A stretch of 44,993 nucleotides of DNA. Source: Rubrivivax sp. (lineage in GTDB: Bacteria; Pseudomonadota; Gammaproteobacteria; Burkholderiales; Burkholderiaceae_C). The position numbers were made by a program, and so were the translations under genes. The notes under the pieces are model-generated. The model had not been told where the DNA came from, did not search any database, and saw nothing but the letters and a program-made list of their open reading frames with translations. The stretch is taken from the NCBI GenBank assembly GCA_016790435.1, contig JAEUPE010000279.1:1-44993 (forward strand). The letters run 5' to 3'. Positions 1-8,795 of the stretch are shown piece by piece. Each line of letters starts with the position of its first letter. Position 1 is the stretch's first letter.

Positions 1-386
1 GCGGTGTGCGTGTCGTGGCCGCAGGCGTGCATCACGCCCACCTGCTCGCCGTTGTATTCGGTGCGCACCTTGCTCGCGAAGGGCACGTCCACCTGCTCGG
101 CCACCGGCAGCGCGTCCATGTCGGCGCGCAGCGCCACCACCGGGCCCGGGCGGGCGCCCTTGAGCAGGCCGACGACCCCCGTGTGCGCCACGCCCGTGCG
201 CACCTCGTCCAGGCCGAGCGACCGCAGGTGCTCGGCGACGATGCCCGCGGTGCGGAACTCGCGGTTGCCGAGCTCCGGGTGCTCGTGCAGGTCGCGGCGC
301 CAGGCAACGAGCCTGGGCGTGAGCTCGGCCACGGCGCGGTCGATCTCGCTGGCAAGTGAATTGGCAGGCAGGGCCGTGGCGGTCAT
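1..386 (-). CDS. M20 family amidohydrolase (hippurate hydrolase-like), 5' part only
   Basis: The first 128 codons of a metal-dependent amidohydrolase that would cleave N-acyl amino acids or similar amides in the cytoplasm. Read from the ATG at 386-384 the protein starts MTATALPANS and contains the family hallmarks RRDLHEHPELG (about residue 29), then the block around ALRADMDALPV (about 90), and near the window edge ACGHDTH, whose His and Asp are metal ligands in M20 enzymes. The remaining two thirds, including the lid domain, lies outside the window. The gene is transcribed away from ompW. Substrate cannot be told from this part; hippurate, N-acetyl amino acid or carbamoyl amino acid hydrolases all share these motifs. 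Confidence 0.85.
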   Translation of the reverse strand, partial: MTATALPANSLASEIDRAVAELTPRLVAWRRDLHEHPELGNREFRTAGIVAEHLRSLGLDEVRTGVAHTGVVGLLKGARPGPVVALRADMDALPVAEQVDVPFASKVRTEYNGEQVGVMHACGHDTHT

Positions 387-658
387 GGGTGGGGTTCCTG
401 AGCGTCGATGCGTGTGGCAACGATGCTCGCAGATCGCCGCGCAACGCGACAGCGGGCGACCCCTCTGTCGCCGAGACGACAAAAGGCCGAACACGCCGTG
501 GGGCCGATGAGACACAGGGTCTTGAGCGTGATCAAGGCGCGAGCGCCGAACACGCCCCCGGCGGGCGCCGCACCACATGGATCAAGCGCCGGCCCTTGCA
601 CGCGGCGCTCAATGGCGGCAGCCGCAAGGCTGAATCTCATTCACCCATGGAGGATTTG
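387..658. other. Divergent intergenic region between amidohydrolase and ompW
   Basis: No gene seen. It separates two divergently transcribed genes, so it must hold both promoters. The only clear element is the FNR-like half-site pair at 522-535. No convincing -10/-35 pair could be assigned. Confidence 0.5.
522..535 (+). promoter_or_regulatory. FNR/Anr-like binding site upstream of ompW
   Basis: The sequence TTGAGCGTGATCAA matches the FNR consensus TTGAT-N4-ATCAA at nine of ten defined positions (G instead of T at the end of the left half). It lies 124 bases before the ompW start codon, so a site centred at -41.5 would put the transcription start near 570. OmpW genes of enteric bacteria are known FNR targets, which makes the position meaningful; use of the site here is inferred. 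Confidence 0.45.
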
Positions 659-1252
659 ATGAAGAAGTTTCTCGGGCTCGCCGCACTCGCCTTGGCCGTT
701 GCCGCCCCGGCCGCCATTGCCCAGGACACGGGCAACTGGCTCGTGCGTGCCCGCGCATTGCGTCTGGACTCGGCGAACAAGGATTCCACCGGTCTGGGCC
801 TCACGATCGACAACAAGACCTTCCCCGAAGTCGACATCAGCTACTTCCTGTCGCCGAACCTCGCGCTCGAGTTGATCCTGACCTACCCGCAGAAGCAGAA
901 GGTCTTCCTGAACGGCGGCGAGATCGGCAGCTTCAAGCACCTGCCGCCGACGCTGACGGCGCAGTACCACTTCACCGGCCTGCCGGGTTTCCGGCCCTAC
1001 GTGGGCGCCGGCGTGAACTACACCAACATCAGCGACGTCAACATCCTCAACGGCGCCGTCGGCCTGAAGCACAACAGCTACGGCCTCGCGGCGCAGGTGG
1101 GTGCGGACATCCCGGTGGGCAGTGGCTGGCTCATCAACGTCGACGTGAAGAAGGTGCAGATCAAGACCAACGTCTACCTGAACAGCGTGGACCGGGGCGA
1201 GTTCAAGGTCGATCCGGTGCTGTTCAGCATCGGCTTCGGCAAGCGCTTCTGA
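659..1252 (+). CDS. ompW: OmpW family outer membrane protein
   Basis: A 197-residue eight-stranded beta-barrel porin of the outer membrane, the normal length for OmpW. Residues 1-22 form a signal peptide (MKK, hydrophobic core, cleavage after AIAQ). The mature part shows OmpW traits: alternating beta-strand pattern, the block PTLTAQYHF near residue 100, then YVGAGVNYTN, and a C-terminal aromatic residue (GFGKRF) as recognised by the BAM machinery. The ATG at 659 is preferred because GGAGG sits 5 bases before it; an in-frame ATG at 647 would put that GGAGG inside the gene. Family members are linked to passage of small hydrophobic compounds and to stress and oxygen response. An FNR-like site lies upstream. 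Confidence 0.93.
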   Translation: MKKFLGLAALALAVAAPAAIAQDTGNWLVRARALRLDSANKDSTGLGLTIDNKTFPEVDISYFLSPNLALELILTYPQKQKVFLNGGEIGSFKHLPPTLTAQYHFTGLPGFRPYVGAGVNYTNISDVNILNGAVGLKHNSYGLAAQVGADIPVGSGWLINVDVKKVQIKTNVYLNSVDRGEFKVDPVLFSIGFGKRF

Positions 1253-1274
1253 TCGCGCTCGGCCGTTGAGCGGG

Positions 1275-1303
1275 CTGACGGGCGGCGCTCGCCGCCAGGT
1301 CAG
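1275..1303. terminator. Hairpin between two convergent genes
   Basis: An inverted repeat with outer arms CTGAC/GTCAG and inner arms GGCGGC/GCCGCC around a GCTC loop lies just after ompW and includes the stop codon of the convergent reductase gene. There is no T tract, so it is at best an atypical, possibly two-way terminator. Confidence 0.4.
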
Positions 1304-1857
1304 CGCGCGCGCCGGTAGTGCATGGCGACCGCGCCGTAGCGCAGCGGCTTCGCCGAGACCAGCTCGAGCCGTCGCGTGCTGGGCAGCCCGCCCTGGTACA
1401 GCGTCGGGCCGTGGCCGGCGATCCTGGGGTGGACGAGGAACCGGTACTCGTCGATCAGGTCCAGCCGGTCCAGCTCGGCGGCGAGTTGGCCGCTACCGAG
1501 CAGCACGCCGGCCGGGGTCGTGTCCTTAAGGTTCTGCACGCCCGTGCGCAGGTCGCCGGTGAGGTGGTGGCTGTGGGTCCACGGGAAGTGCATTCGCGTC
1601 GACGACACCACGTACTTCGGCTTGGCCTCCAGCTTGACCGCCCAATCGCGCATCGCCGGCGGCGCCTCCGTTTCACCGCGGGCGACCGCCGGCCAGTGGC
1701 TCTCCATCATCTCGTAGGTGACGCGGCCCCACAGCATGGCCCCGGCTTCGTCCAGGAGGCGGGTGAAGAAGGCGTGCGTCTCGTCATCGGCGATGCCCTC
1801 CTGGTGGTCGATGCAGCCGTCCAGGGTGACGTTGATGCTGAAGGTCAGGAGTCCCAT
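1300..1857 (-). CDS. Dihydrofolate reductase family protein (RibD C-terminal type)
   Basis: A 185-residue cytoplasmic protein of the RibD C-terminal/DHFR-like fold. It opens with a beta strand and the block SINVTLDGCIDH, typical of this family, followed by AMLWGRVTYEMM (NADPH-side motif of the DHFR fold), KYVVSST in the central sheet, and GVLLGSGQLAAEL and GPTLYQGG near the C terminus. It is full length. Such stand-alone proteins are common in bacteria and mostly uncharacterised; they are neither true folate reductases nor part of riboflavin operons, and no riboflavin gene is nearby. It converges with ompW. Confidence 0.88.
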   Translation of the reverse strand: MGLLTFSINVTLDGCIDHQEGIADDETHAFFTRLLDEAGAMLWGRVTYEMMESHWPAVARGETEAPPAMRDWAVKLEAKPKYVVSSTRMHFPWTHSHHLTGDLRTGVQNLKDTTPAGVLLGSGQLAAELDRLDLIDEYRFLVHPRIAGHGPTLYQGGLPSTRRLELVSAKPLRYGAVAMHYRRAR

Positions 1858-2495
1858 GAGGCGATGCTAGACCGGGCGATCGCTCACGCCCGTCCCCCGA
1901 CAGAGCGGAACGCTCAAAGTCCGCCGCCGGTCGCGCGGCCAACGCACCATCGCGTCAGCTCGGGGCGCGCTGTCACGAGCCGATGCAAGGTAGTCGAGGT
2001 GGCCGGCGGAGGGCCGCTTTGCAGCGGTTGCAGCCGGTCGTCGCCGCAACCTCGATGCGCGGTGTCTGCTACGTAGCAGTCATCGGCTCGGCGTCGGTAG
2101 CGCCCGCTTAATGGCTGGTCCAGGATGTGCAGTTGGCAGTGCGAGTTCGGAGGCCCTTGGTCGACGCCCGGACGACCGATGTCGCTAGCGGAGACCCAGG
2201 TCGGGACCGCCGACGGTCTCGAGTAGAAGCGGTCGCTCGGGGACCTGTCATGCGCGGCCACGCTCGGGCGACCGGTCAGGAAGGCGTAGCGGTCTTCCGA
2301 CGGTGGTTTACCGCCATACAGCGGAGAGACTTCTCGTTGCCAACGCGCGGAGCCGGGACCAACCCGCAGCGCCCGGCAGCCGGCCCCACTCGCAGCGAAC
2401 ACGTCGGCAGAGGACTGCCGGAAGGTGGTACACACGCCGTAGGAGTCAGGCGGGCTTGCGTTTCGGGCGCATGATCGTGGCTGGAGAAACGGCCC
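1858..2495. other. Long gene-poor stretch
   Basis: About 640 bases without a recognisable gene. Open frames exist on both strands but none has a plausible start with a ribosome binding site or a protein-like composition. A perfect 12-bp palindrome, TGCTACGTAGCA, lies at 2067-2078. Codon-position bias is lost compared with the flanking genes, which suggests decayed or never-coding DNA. The last bases must hold the promoter of the serine hydrolase gene; none could be defined. Confidence 0.5.
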
Positions 2496-3539
2496 ATGGC
2501 AGACACCTCTTGCACCACCCGGCGGACCGCGTTGACCGCGCTGGCCACCGCTGCTTTCGTCACTGTTACACGAAGCCAGCCCGCCTGGAACGCCGAACGC
2601 ATCCAGGCCCTGGAAGCGCAGTTGCGCGCCGCACCCCATGTGCGCGCCCTGCTGATGGAGCGCCGCGGCGCCAGCTTCGCGTACTACCAGCAGGGCATCA
2701 CCGGCTCGAGCCGCATGAACGTCGCGTCGGTGACGAAATCGGTCGTGTCGCTGCTGGTCGGCATCGCCCTGGAGCGCGGGGCGATCGCGAGCGTCGAGGA
2801 GCCTCTGGCCGCCTTCTTTCCCGAGCACGCGCAAGGCCCGGGCGCCGCGGCGTTGCAACGCGTCACGCTGCGGCATCTGCTCACCATGTCCTCGGGATTC
2901 GGCCGTGCAACCACCTACGACGACTACATCGACCTCTCGCGCCGGCTGTATGCGCCTGGCTTTCTGGCGTATGCGCTTGCTCGGCCACTCGCGTACGAGC
3001 CCGGCAGCCGCTTTCAGTACGACAGCACCGATACGCACCTGCTCGCGCTGGCGCTCGCGCGCCGGCTCAAGGTACCGCTGATGGAGTTCGCTCAGGAAGC
3101 GCTGTTCCGTCCGCTGGGCATCGACGGCGCGGAATGGTCGGCGGGGCAGGACGGCGTTCCGATCGGTGCGGCGGAGTTGCGCTTGACCGCGCCGGAGATG
3201 CTGCGGATCGGCCAGATGATGCGCGCCGGCGGCAGCTGGCAGGGTCGCCAGGTGGTGCCGGCGGCGTACGTGCGCGAGGCGACCGCACGCAAGATCGCGA
3301 GCGACATCCCGCCGCGCGGCCGCCCGGAGCTATGGGGCTACGGTTACCTGTGGTGGCTGTCGTCCACGCCCGGCGACGAATTGCCGGCATACAACGCGTC
3401 GGGTTTCGGCGGGCAGTTCATTTACGTCGTGCCTGCGCTCGAGGTGGTCGTGGTGGCGCTGACAGAGCAGATTTCTCGTGCGGTGGCGATCCAGACCGCG
3501 ACGATTATTCGCGAAGCAGCGCTGCCAGCGGCGCGCTGA
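2496..3539 (+). CDS. Serine hydrolase, class C beta-lactamase/penicillin-binding protein family
   Basis: A 347-residue protein of the beta-lactamase-related serine hydrolase family. The N terminus has twin Arg followed by a hydrophobic stretch (RRTALTALATAAFV), consistent with export, perhaps by Tat. The catalytic SxxK motif is SVTK at residues 78-81; the second motif is YDS (about 175-177) where class C enzymes have YxN; a Gly-rich strand GFGGQ near residue 310 occupies the place of the KTG-like motif. GGAG lies nine bases before the ATG. The family includes esterases, D-amino peptidases and beta-lactamases, so the substrate is open. The gene ends directly against a convergent regulator remnant. 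Confidence 0.85.
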   Translation: MADTSCTTRRTALTALATAAFVTVTRSQPAWNAERIQALEAQLRAAPHVRALLMERRGASFAYYQQGITGSSRMNVASVTKSVVSLLVGIALERGAIASVEEPLAAFFPEHAQGPGAAALQRVTLRHLLTMSSGFGRATTYDDYIDLSRRLYAPGFLAYALARPLAYEPGSRFQYDSTDTHLLALALARRLKVPLMEFAQEALFRPLGIDGAEWSAGQDGVPIGAAELRLTAPEMLRIGQMMRAGGSWQGRQVVPAAYVREATARKIASDIPPRGRPELWGYGYLWWLSSTPGDELPAYNASGFGGQFIYVVPALEVVVVALTEQISRAVAIQTATIIREAALPAAR

Positions 3540-4145
3540 CTAACGATGCACCTTGCGATACACCGTGGTCCGGCTGATGCCGAGCGCTTTCGCGGCCTGC
3601 GCGTCGTTGCCGCGCGCTTGCTGCGTCACTGCGTCGCGGATCGCGGCGTCTTCCAGCTCGCTCAGGGGGATGCGGCCGCGGCGCCGGTGGGCGCTTCGCC
3701 GGCGCGGTGTGCGAGCGCATGCAATCGCAGCGCTGACCACAGCGGCAGCTCGACCGGTTCGGCGACGCTGCACGCCGCGCGGTCGAACAGCTGCTCCCAC
3801 GGCATCGCGAACAGATCGCCGCAATGCGGCGCCGGGCCGGCAGAAGCGAGCGTCGGCGACATCTGGCGTGCCGCCGAGTTGCGGCCGGTGACGAAGCCTT
3901 CGTCGTCCACGCGCACCAACCCCGCTGGCATCGTCGCCGCTGTCGCTGTCAGGCCAGGAAAGGCGCAGCACCAGCGCGTGCCGCGTCGCCATGGCGAACG
4001 CGTTCTCGATGCTGTGCGCGGACTACGCCACCAGGTGCCGCAGCGCGGGCCGCCCAGGGCGTCGATGCCGGCTCGCAGAAATCGAGCAATACGCCGGATG
4101 GCGGCGGGGAATGATCGAGGGGCACAACGACGGCCTGTCTGGTCA
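3540..4145 (-). pseudogene. Decayed AcoR/Fis-type transcriptional regulator
   Basis: Pieces of one regulator lie in order but in different frames. First comes the end of a GAF-like domain (VVVPLDHS...SGVLLDF, about 4130-4070). Next is SAHSIENAFAMATRHALVLRLS (about 4025-3960), preceded by an in-frame TAG. Then a sensor segment (VRVDDEGFVTGRNSAA, about 3920-3870). Last is a Fis-type helix-turn-helix, LEDAAIRDAV...AAKALGISRTTVYRKVHR, ending at 3540. The last switch falls in a run of five C near 3670. The sigma-54 AAA+ domain normally found before the Fis helix in AcoR proteins is absent. At least two frameshifts and one nonsense codon make it a pseudogene. It may once have controlled a neighbouring catabolic gene. 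Confidence 0.7.
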
Positions 4146-4374
4146 AGCGAGATGCCCGTAAGCTAACTGCCGCGAGCGGTGTTTGATGGCCGACATTAGC
4201 CGGGGCAGCCGCAAGAAGCAGACGGTCGAATCGCCAACGCGGTGACCGTCCGCTTCCACAAGGAGCGGTCATCAAGCGTTCGAGGACGATGGACCGCTTT
4301 CAGTCTGAAGCAGGCCATTGGGCGACGCGCGCCAAGCATCGGCGCAGACTCAGGCCAACCGCAATACGCCCGTC
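4146..4374. other. Gene-poor spacer between two regulator remnants
   Basis: No gene, repeat or promoter could be supported. It lies between the decayed AcoR-like gene and the truncated LysR gene. Confidence 0.4.
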
Positions 4375-5106
4375 TCAGGCAGCCGCCTGCGCCTGCCGCC
4401 GCAGATGCTCCATCAACTTTCGCGCGCTCGCCCCCAGGGTGCCTTCACCGCGCGCCACCACGACAAACCGCCGCCCGGCCCACGCATCCGCCAGCGGCAC
4501 CATCGCCAGGCCGGCCGATTGCGCGAACGGCGCCGTCGCCTCGCGCGGCAGGATCGCCAGGCCCAGGCCCGCGGCCACGATGCGGCAGGCCGAGTCGAAG
4601 CTCGCGATCTGGATGCGGTAGGCGAGCGTGGTGCCCAGGCGCGCCGCCTCGCGCTTGAGCAGCAGGTCCATCATGCCGCCCGGCGCGACGCCGATCGCCG
4701 GATGCGCCAGCGTCTGCTCGAAGTGCAGGCGGCGGCGCCTGGCCAGCGGGTGCGTCGGATGCAGCACCACGCACAGCCGGTCATGGCGGTAGGGCACGGC
4801 GAGCAGGCCCTCAGTCTCGCTGGCGTCCCACAACACGCCGATGTCGGCGGCACCTTCGCGCACGCTGCGCAAGATCTCGCTGCTGACCCGTTCGTCCAGC
4901 GTCACGCGCACCTTCTCGTGCTGCGCCAGGAAGGCGGCGATGTCGTCGGGCAGCTGCTCCGCCAGCGCCGAGACGCTGGCCAGCACGCGCACGCTGCGCT
5001 GCAGGCCGGCCGCGAACTCGGTCAGCTCGGCCTCGGTGCGCGCCAGCGCCGAGAGCACCTCGCGCGCCTGGCGCAGGAGCATGCCGCCGATTGTGGCGGC
5101 GGCCAC
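4375..5106 (-). pseudogene. LysR-type regulator lacking its DNA-binding domain
   Basis: About 243 residues matching only the linker helix and effector-binding domain of a LysR regulator. After the remnant ALTGQAAG (the region that in intact members ends the winged helix, usually LTPAG) come the linker helix LLRQAREVLSALARTEAEL and the substrate-binding blocks VRVTLDERVSSEILRSVREGAADIGVL, HPLARRRRLHFEQTLAHPAIGV and VAAGLGLAILPREA. The roughly 60-residue N-terminal helix-turn-helix is missing: an in-frame TGA lies a few codons upstream and the next gene follows. The listed start is a GTG without a clear ribosome site. Unless a small protein is still made as a decoy, this is a broken gene. It may be the lost regulator of the catabolic operon at 13.6-17 kb, which lacks an intact one. 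Confidence 0.75.
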
Positions 5107-5186
5107 GCCTGCAGCCTGGCCGGTGAGGGCCGCGTGTCAGGCCCGAAAGGTTGCAGGCCGCCAGCCTGCGTGCCACCGTGGACGGG

Positions 5187-8100
5187 TCACTTGCCTGTGC
5201 ACACTTCCTCCAGCAGGAGGTTCGTGGGCGCCGCCTGGAGCACGAGGTCGCCCAGCGTCTTGGGTGAGTTGGGCTCGCCCACGGCAGTCGCCTTGTTGTT
5301 GCTGCCGAGGTAGCAGGTCGCGGCGCCCTTCGGGCACCCGGTGTTCGTGCTGAACTGGAACTGTGCCTTGCCGGTGTTCGTCAGCGTCCAGGCGTGTTCC
5401 GTGCTCGTGCGCCGGAGGTACAGAAGCATCGGGTCTCCCGCCGTCGGCGCGCCCAGCCGCGTGCAATAGCCGGCCGGGGCCGCGGAGCAGTCCCGCACGG
5501 TCTCGATGTAGTACTGGCTCGCGCTGCCCGGCACCTGGCGCAGGCGCAATACGAGGTCCCACATCGGGAGCCGGCCCGCCGTTGTGCTGGCATGCAGTTT
5601 CTTGTCCAAGAAGTACAGCTGCGCGTTGTTGCCGAGCTCCGCGTTCAGCACGTTCGGCGTCGAGACGTAGTCGAACGCATCGCCACCCGCCGCCTTCGGC
5701 CGCGCGATGCGAACGGTCGCGCCCGCCAGGTTCTTCAGCGCGCCGCACGCGGCATCGACCAGGATGACGATCGACTTGGAGGTCGACCCGGCATAGGCCC
5801 CGTCGCCCTGGTACTCGGCCTGGAAGATGTTGGTGCCCGGCTCCAGCTTCAACACATACGCACCGCCGTCTTCGGCGCGCGTGCTGCAGCCGCTGCCTGC
5901 CGGCGCAGGGAACCGCACCACGTTGGTGGCGTTGTTGCAGTTGCCCTTCTGGTTGAGTTCGGTGCTGCTCGCCACCTTCACGCGCTTGTCGTCCTTGCCC
6001 ACGCGGTACAGAGTCAGGGTGCCGCCCGGTTGGATGGCGCCGCCAGACTCCTGCCGCACCAGGTCGCTCGCCACCTTGGCCGTCAAGGTGAAGAGGCCGT
6101 CCTTGCCCTCCCAGCTGAGCGCCGTGGCCGTCGGCAGCCTGGGCACGGTCTCGGGCGGCCGAAGGCCGGCGTAGCCGGTGGCCACGGCATCCGAAAGCGT
6201 GTCGTAGCCACCGCCCTTGCCGGAGGAGGGTGCCACCGACTTGCCCAGATTCACCGCAAACTTCTGGTTCAGGACGGTGGGCGCGAGAGCAGCGTTGATC
6301 GGCCTCGGGTCGAGCTTCACATCCACGGCCAGCGTGCCGTTGCCCTGCCTGAGCAGGCCGTCGAAGGCCACGCGGTCGACGGACACGATCGATGCGGCGC
6401 CGGAAACATCCTTGACCACGTTCTCGAGTTGCGTGAGGAAGCCGTTCCAAAGATCTTCCGAGGCCTTGCCGGCTTGTTCGGCGGCGGCCAGCGTCGCCCA
6501 CTTCGCTTCGGCGCGCCCCCACCTCTCGATGTCGCCGGCCATGGCCTTCAACCGGTCGGCGGCGCTGGCCAGTTCCTCGGCCGCCTTCGCCGCACCGCCG
6601 GCCAGCCGCCTGCACGCCGGGTCGCTGCCTTGCAGGCAGGCTTCGGCATTGCTCACCACCTGCAGCAGGCCGCGGTAGGCTTCGCCGACATCCTTGTTCA
6701 GCTTGTCCGCTTCGGCCTGGGCGTCGGCCAGTGCCTTCTGCGAGGGCCGTTTGGCATTGGCCTCGGCGCGCCGGGTCCTGGCCTTGGGCTGCAGGGCCAC
6801 GGCCAGGCCCTTAAGGATCTCCTTCCTGAGAGCCGCCGTGTCGGCGCTGGCCGCCAGGCTCAGCTTGAAGTCGGCCGTGTCGGCCAAGGTGGCCGTCGGG
6901 TTGCCTCTTGCACCCACCGACGCGGCCTGCAGGCGGGCCTTGAAGAAGTCCGAGAGCGCTGCATCGGCGTCGAACCGAACGCCGTCCTTGCTGAAGTTGA
7001 CGACGAGGTCGCCCTCGGCGAAAGCAAGCTTCGCGCCGCCATTGATCCTGAATCGCGTGCTTGCGATGTTCTCCGGGCTGGTCGGCATCGGCGCGGCCAC
7101 GTCGACCTTGGCACTGTTCAGGCTGAAGACGTTGCCGAAGTTGAAGCTCTGGATGTTGCCGCCCAGCCAGAACCCCTTGTCCAGGTTGAAGCCGCTGTCG
7201 GTGGCGGCGAGCAACTGGCCCATGAAGCTCACCGCCCCGGCCAGCGCCGCGCCCATGCCGGCGTTGGCCGGCAGGTCGCAGGTGAGCCCGGGGGTGACCA
7301 GGTAGAACCGGGCCCGGTCCACCGTGGGCAGAGGCACGCCGGTGAGGGCCTCACCGACCACCTTGCCCTTGAGCGCCCCGATCGGTTGGCCACCCGAGGC
7401 CAGCTTGCTCATCGCACTGCCGGCCGGGCTGTTGGCCGCGAACTGGACGAGGCCGTTCACGAGCCTCAGCACCACGGCGGGGTCGAGCGTATCGGCTTCG
7501 AAGCGCAGCCCTGCGGCGTCGATGACCGGCACGCCGGTTCCCAGCGTCGCGTTGATGCACAGGAGCGTGTTCTTGAAGGCCGTCGCACCGTTCACCGCCA
7601 GCCCACCCTGAACGCCCAGCCCGAGGCTCGAATTGGTGTCGATGGACATGGTGATGCCGCTGCCCTGCTTCAGCGAGGCCCCCTGCAGCGTGAGCGGGTT
7701 GACCCATGGCTTCTCTAGCGTGCCCGTCATCGCGAGCGCGCCGGTCTGGGTTTCGATGGCGAGCTTGCCCTTGAAGGCCTGCGCTTCCTGGCCGTCCAGC
7801 GGCACGTCGATCGACGCATCCACGCCCAGTTGCAGCCCCTCCGCCGACCTGTAGCTGAAGTAGAATGAAGAATCCCTGAACTTCCAGTTGGCCAACCGCA
7901 GTGCCGTGCCGTCGAGAGCCGCCGCCAGAGCCAGCGACTCGGCGGTGAATTCGCCGCCGAGCAGCATGTCCGGCAGCCTCAGGGGCGAATCCTTGTGGAT
8001 GCCGAGGTCCCTCGCCGACACTTTCGACCAGATGCCCAGGCCTTGGCCGACGGGGAAACTGTCGGGCAGCTTCAGACCCTCCGCCAGGCGGCTGAACATC

Positions 8101-8795
8101 TGCTGCACGGGCTGCGGCTGATCTGCCAGTCTGGCGGTGGCCACGGCCCCAGTGCCACTGTTGAACACGAGCACGGGTTGTCGCAACGTGGGCAGCCTGG
8201 TCGGCGACTTCGGATTGACCAGTTTCTGCAGATCGACTTCGCCGGTCTGCACGAAAACCGTGACGCGGGTGTTGGCCGTCGTGACCACCGCATTGCCGCT
8301 CCATGCCGGAGTGCCCTGCGAAGCGCCTTGGCCCGAGACATAGGCGAGCTTCGTGCCGGGCCGGTAGCCGAGTCTCGGGCGGCTCAAATGCAGGTTGTCC
8401 AGTCCCTTGGGCATGCCACCGACCAACGTGCCGGCATTGAGCGCGGCGCCGAGCTCGAGCCACACCTCTTCCAGGCCGGCACCGTCGCCCTTCGAACCCA
8501 GGGTGCCCGAAGCGGCTTGGCCACCGACCGTGAGATCGGCGGTGATCGCACCGGTGGGCTTGCCATCCACGCCCACAGCGACGCTCAGGCGGTTCACGGC
8601 GAGACCCTTCAAGCCGAAGGCGTCGGCCTTGTTGAGGGTCATCTGCAGCCGGGCAGGGTTCGATCCCTGCACCTTGATCCATGGGGGGGTCTGGATGCCC
8701 AGGGCCTGGGTCAACGCCGTCCCCGCGTCGGCGGCCAGCGCCGGGGGCAGGAACAGGCACATCGCGACAGCGGCGAAGAATCGACGTAGGGCCAT
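5187..8795 (-). CDS. Large exported protein with coiled coil and Ig-like domain, function unknown
   Basis: A 1202-residue protein from the ATG at 8795 (an in-frame GTG lies three codons earlier). Residues 1-21 are a signal peptide ending ALA, so it is exported. Residues 25-660 form many short amphipathic beta-strand segments rich in Gly, Ala, Leu and Thr, suggesting repeated beta-structure. Residues 670-800 are strongly helical and Ala/Glu/Lys-rich, likely a coiled coil. About 890-1015 resembles a bacterial Ig-like domain (ATALSWEGKDGLFTLTAKV...FQAEYQGDGAYAGSTSKSIVI). Residues 1020-1202 contain WTLTN-type segments and several Cys, perhaps a beta-trefoil-like module. No enzyme motif was seen. 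It could be a surface, adhesion or lipid-transfer protein. It stands alone with its own upstream region. Confidence 0.75.
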   Translation of the reverse strand: MALRRFFAAVAMCLFLPPALAADAGTALTQALGIQTPPWIKVQGSNPARLQMTLNKADAFGLKGLAVNRLSVAVGVDGKPTGAITADLTVGGQAASGTLGSKGDGAGLEEVWLELGAALNAGTLVGGMPKGLDNLHLSRPRLGYRPGTKLAYVSGQGASQGTPAWSGNAVVTTANTRVTVFVQTGEVDLQKLVNPKSPTRLPTLRQPVLVFNSGTGAVATARLADQPQPVQQMFSRLAEGLKLPDSFPVGQGLGIWSKVSARDLGIHKDSPLRLPDMLLGGEFTAESLALAAALDGTALRLANWKFRDSSFYFSYRSAEGLQLGVDASIDVPLDGQEAQAFKGKLAIETQTGALAMTGTLEKPWVNPLTLQGASLKQGSGITMSIDTNSSLGLGVQGGLAVNGATAFKNTLLCINATLGTGVPVIDAAGLRFEADTLDPAVVLRLVNGLVQFAANSPAGSAMSKLASGGQPIGALKGKVVGEALTGVPLPTVDRARFYLVTPGLTCDLPANAGMGAALAGAVSFMGQLLAATDSGFNLDKGFWLGGNIQSFNFGNVFSLNSAKVDVAAPMPTSPENIASTRFRINGGAKLAFAEGDLVVNFSKDGVRFDADAALSDFFKARLQAASVGARGNPTATLADTADFKLSLAASADTAALRKEILKGLAVALQPKARTRRAEANAKRPSQKALADAQAEADKLNKDVGEAYRGLLQVVSNAEACLQGSDPACRRLAGGAAKAAEELASAADRLKAMAGDIERWGRAEAKWATLAAAEQAGKASEDLWNGFLTQLENVVKDVSGAASIVSVDRVAFDGLLRQGNGTLAVDVKLDPRPINAALAPTVLNQKFAVNLGKSVAPSSGKGGGYDTLSDAVATGYAGLRPPETVPRLPTATALSWEGKDGLFTLTAKVASDLVRQESGGAIQPGGTLTLYRVGKDDKRVKVASSTELNQKGNCNNATNVVRFPAPAGSGCSTRAEDGGAYVLKLEPGTNIFQAEYQGDGAYAGSTSKSIVILVDAACGALKNLAGATVRIARPKAAGGDAFDYVSTPNVLNAELGNNAQLYFLDKKLHASTTAGRLPMWDLVLRLRQVPGSASQYYIETVRDCSAAPAGYCTRLGAPTAGDPMLLYLRRTSTEHAWTLTNTGKAQFQFSTNTGCPKGAATCYLGSNNKATAVGEPNSPKTLGDLVLQAAPTNLLLEEVCTGK

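Noticed and set aside
1914-3038. 374-codon minus-strand frame reaching from the gene-poor stretch into the serine hydrolase
   Set aside because: It overlaps a gene with clear catalytic motifs, and its remaining part has no recognisable protein features.
5394-7718. 774-codon plus-strand frame inside the large exported protein gene
   Set aside because: Antisense shadow; no domain, no start signal, Arg/Gly/His-rich composition. The minus strand has a signal peptide and regular beta pattern.
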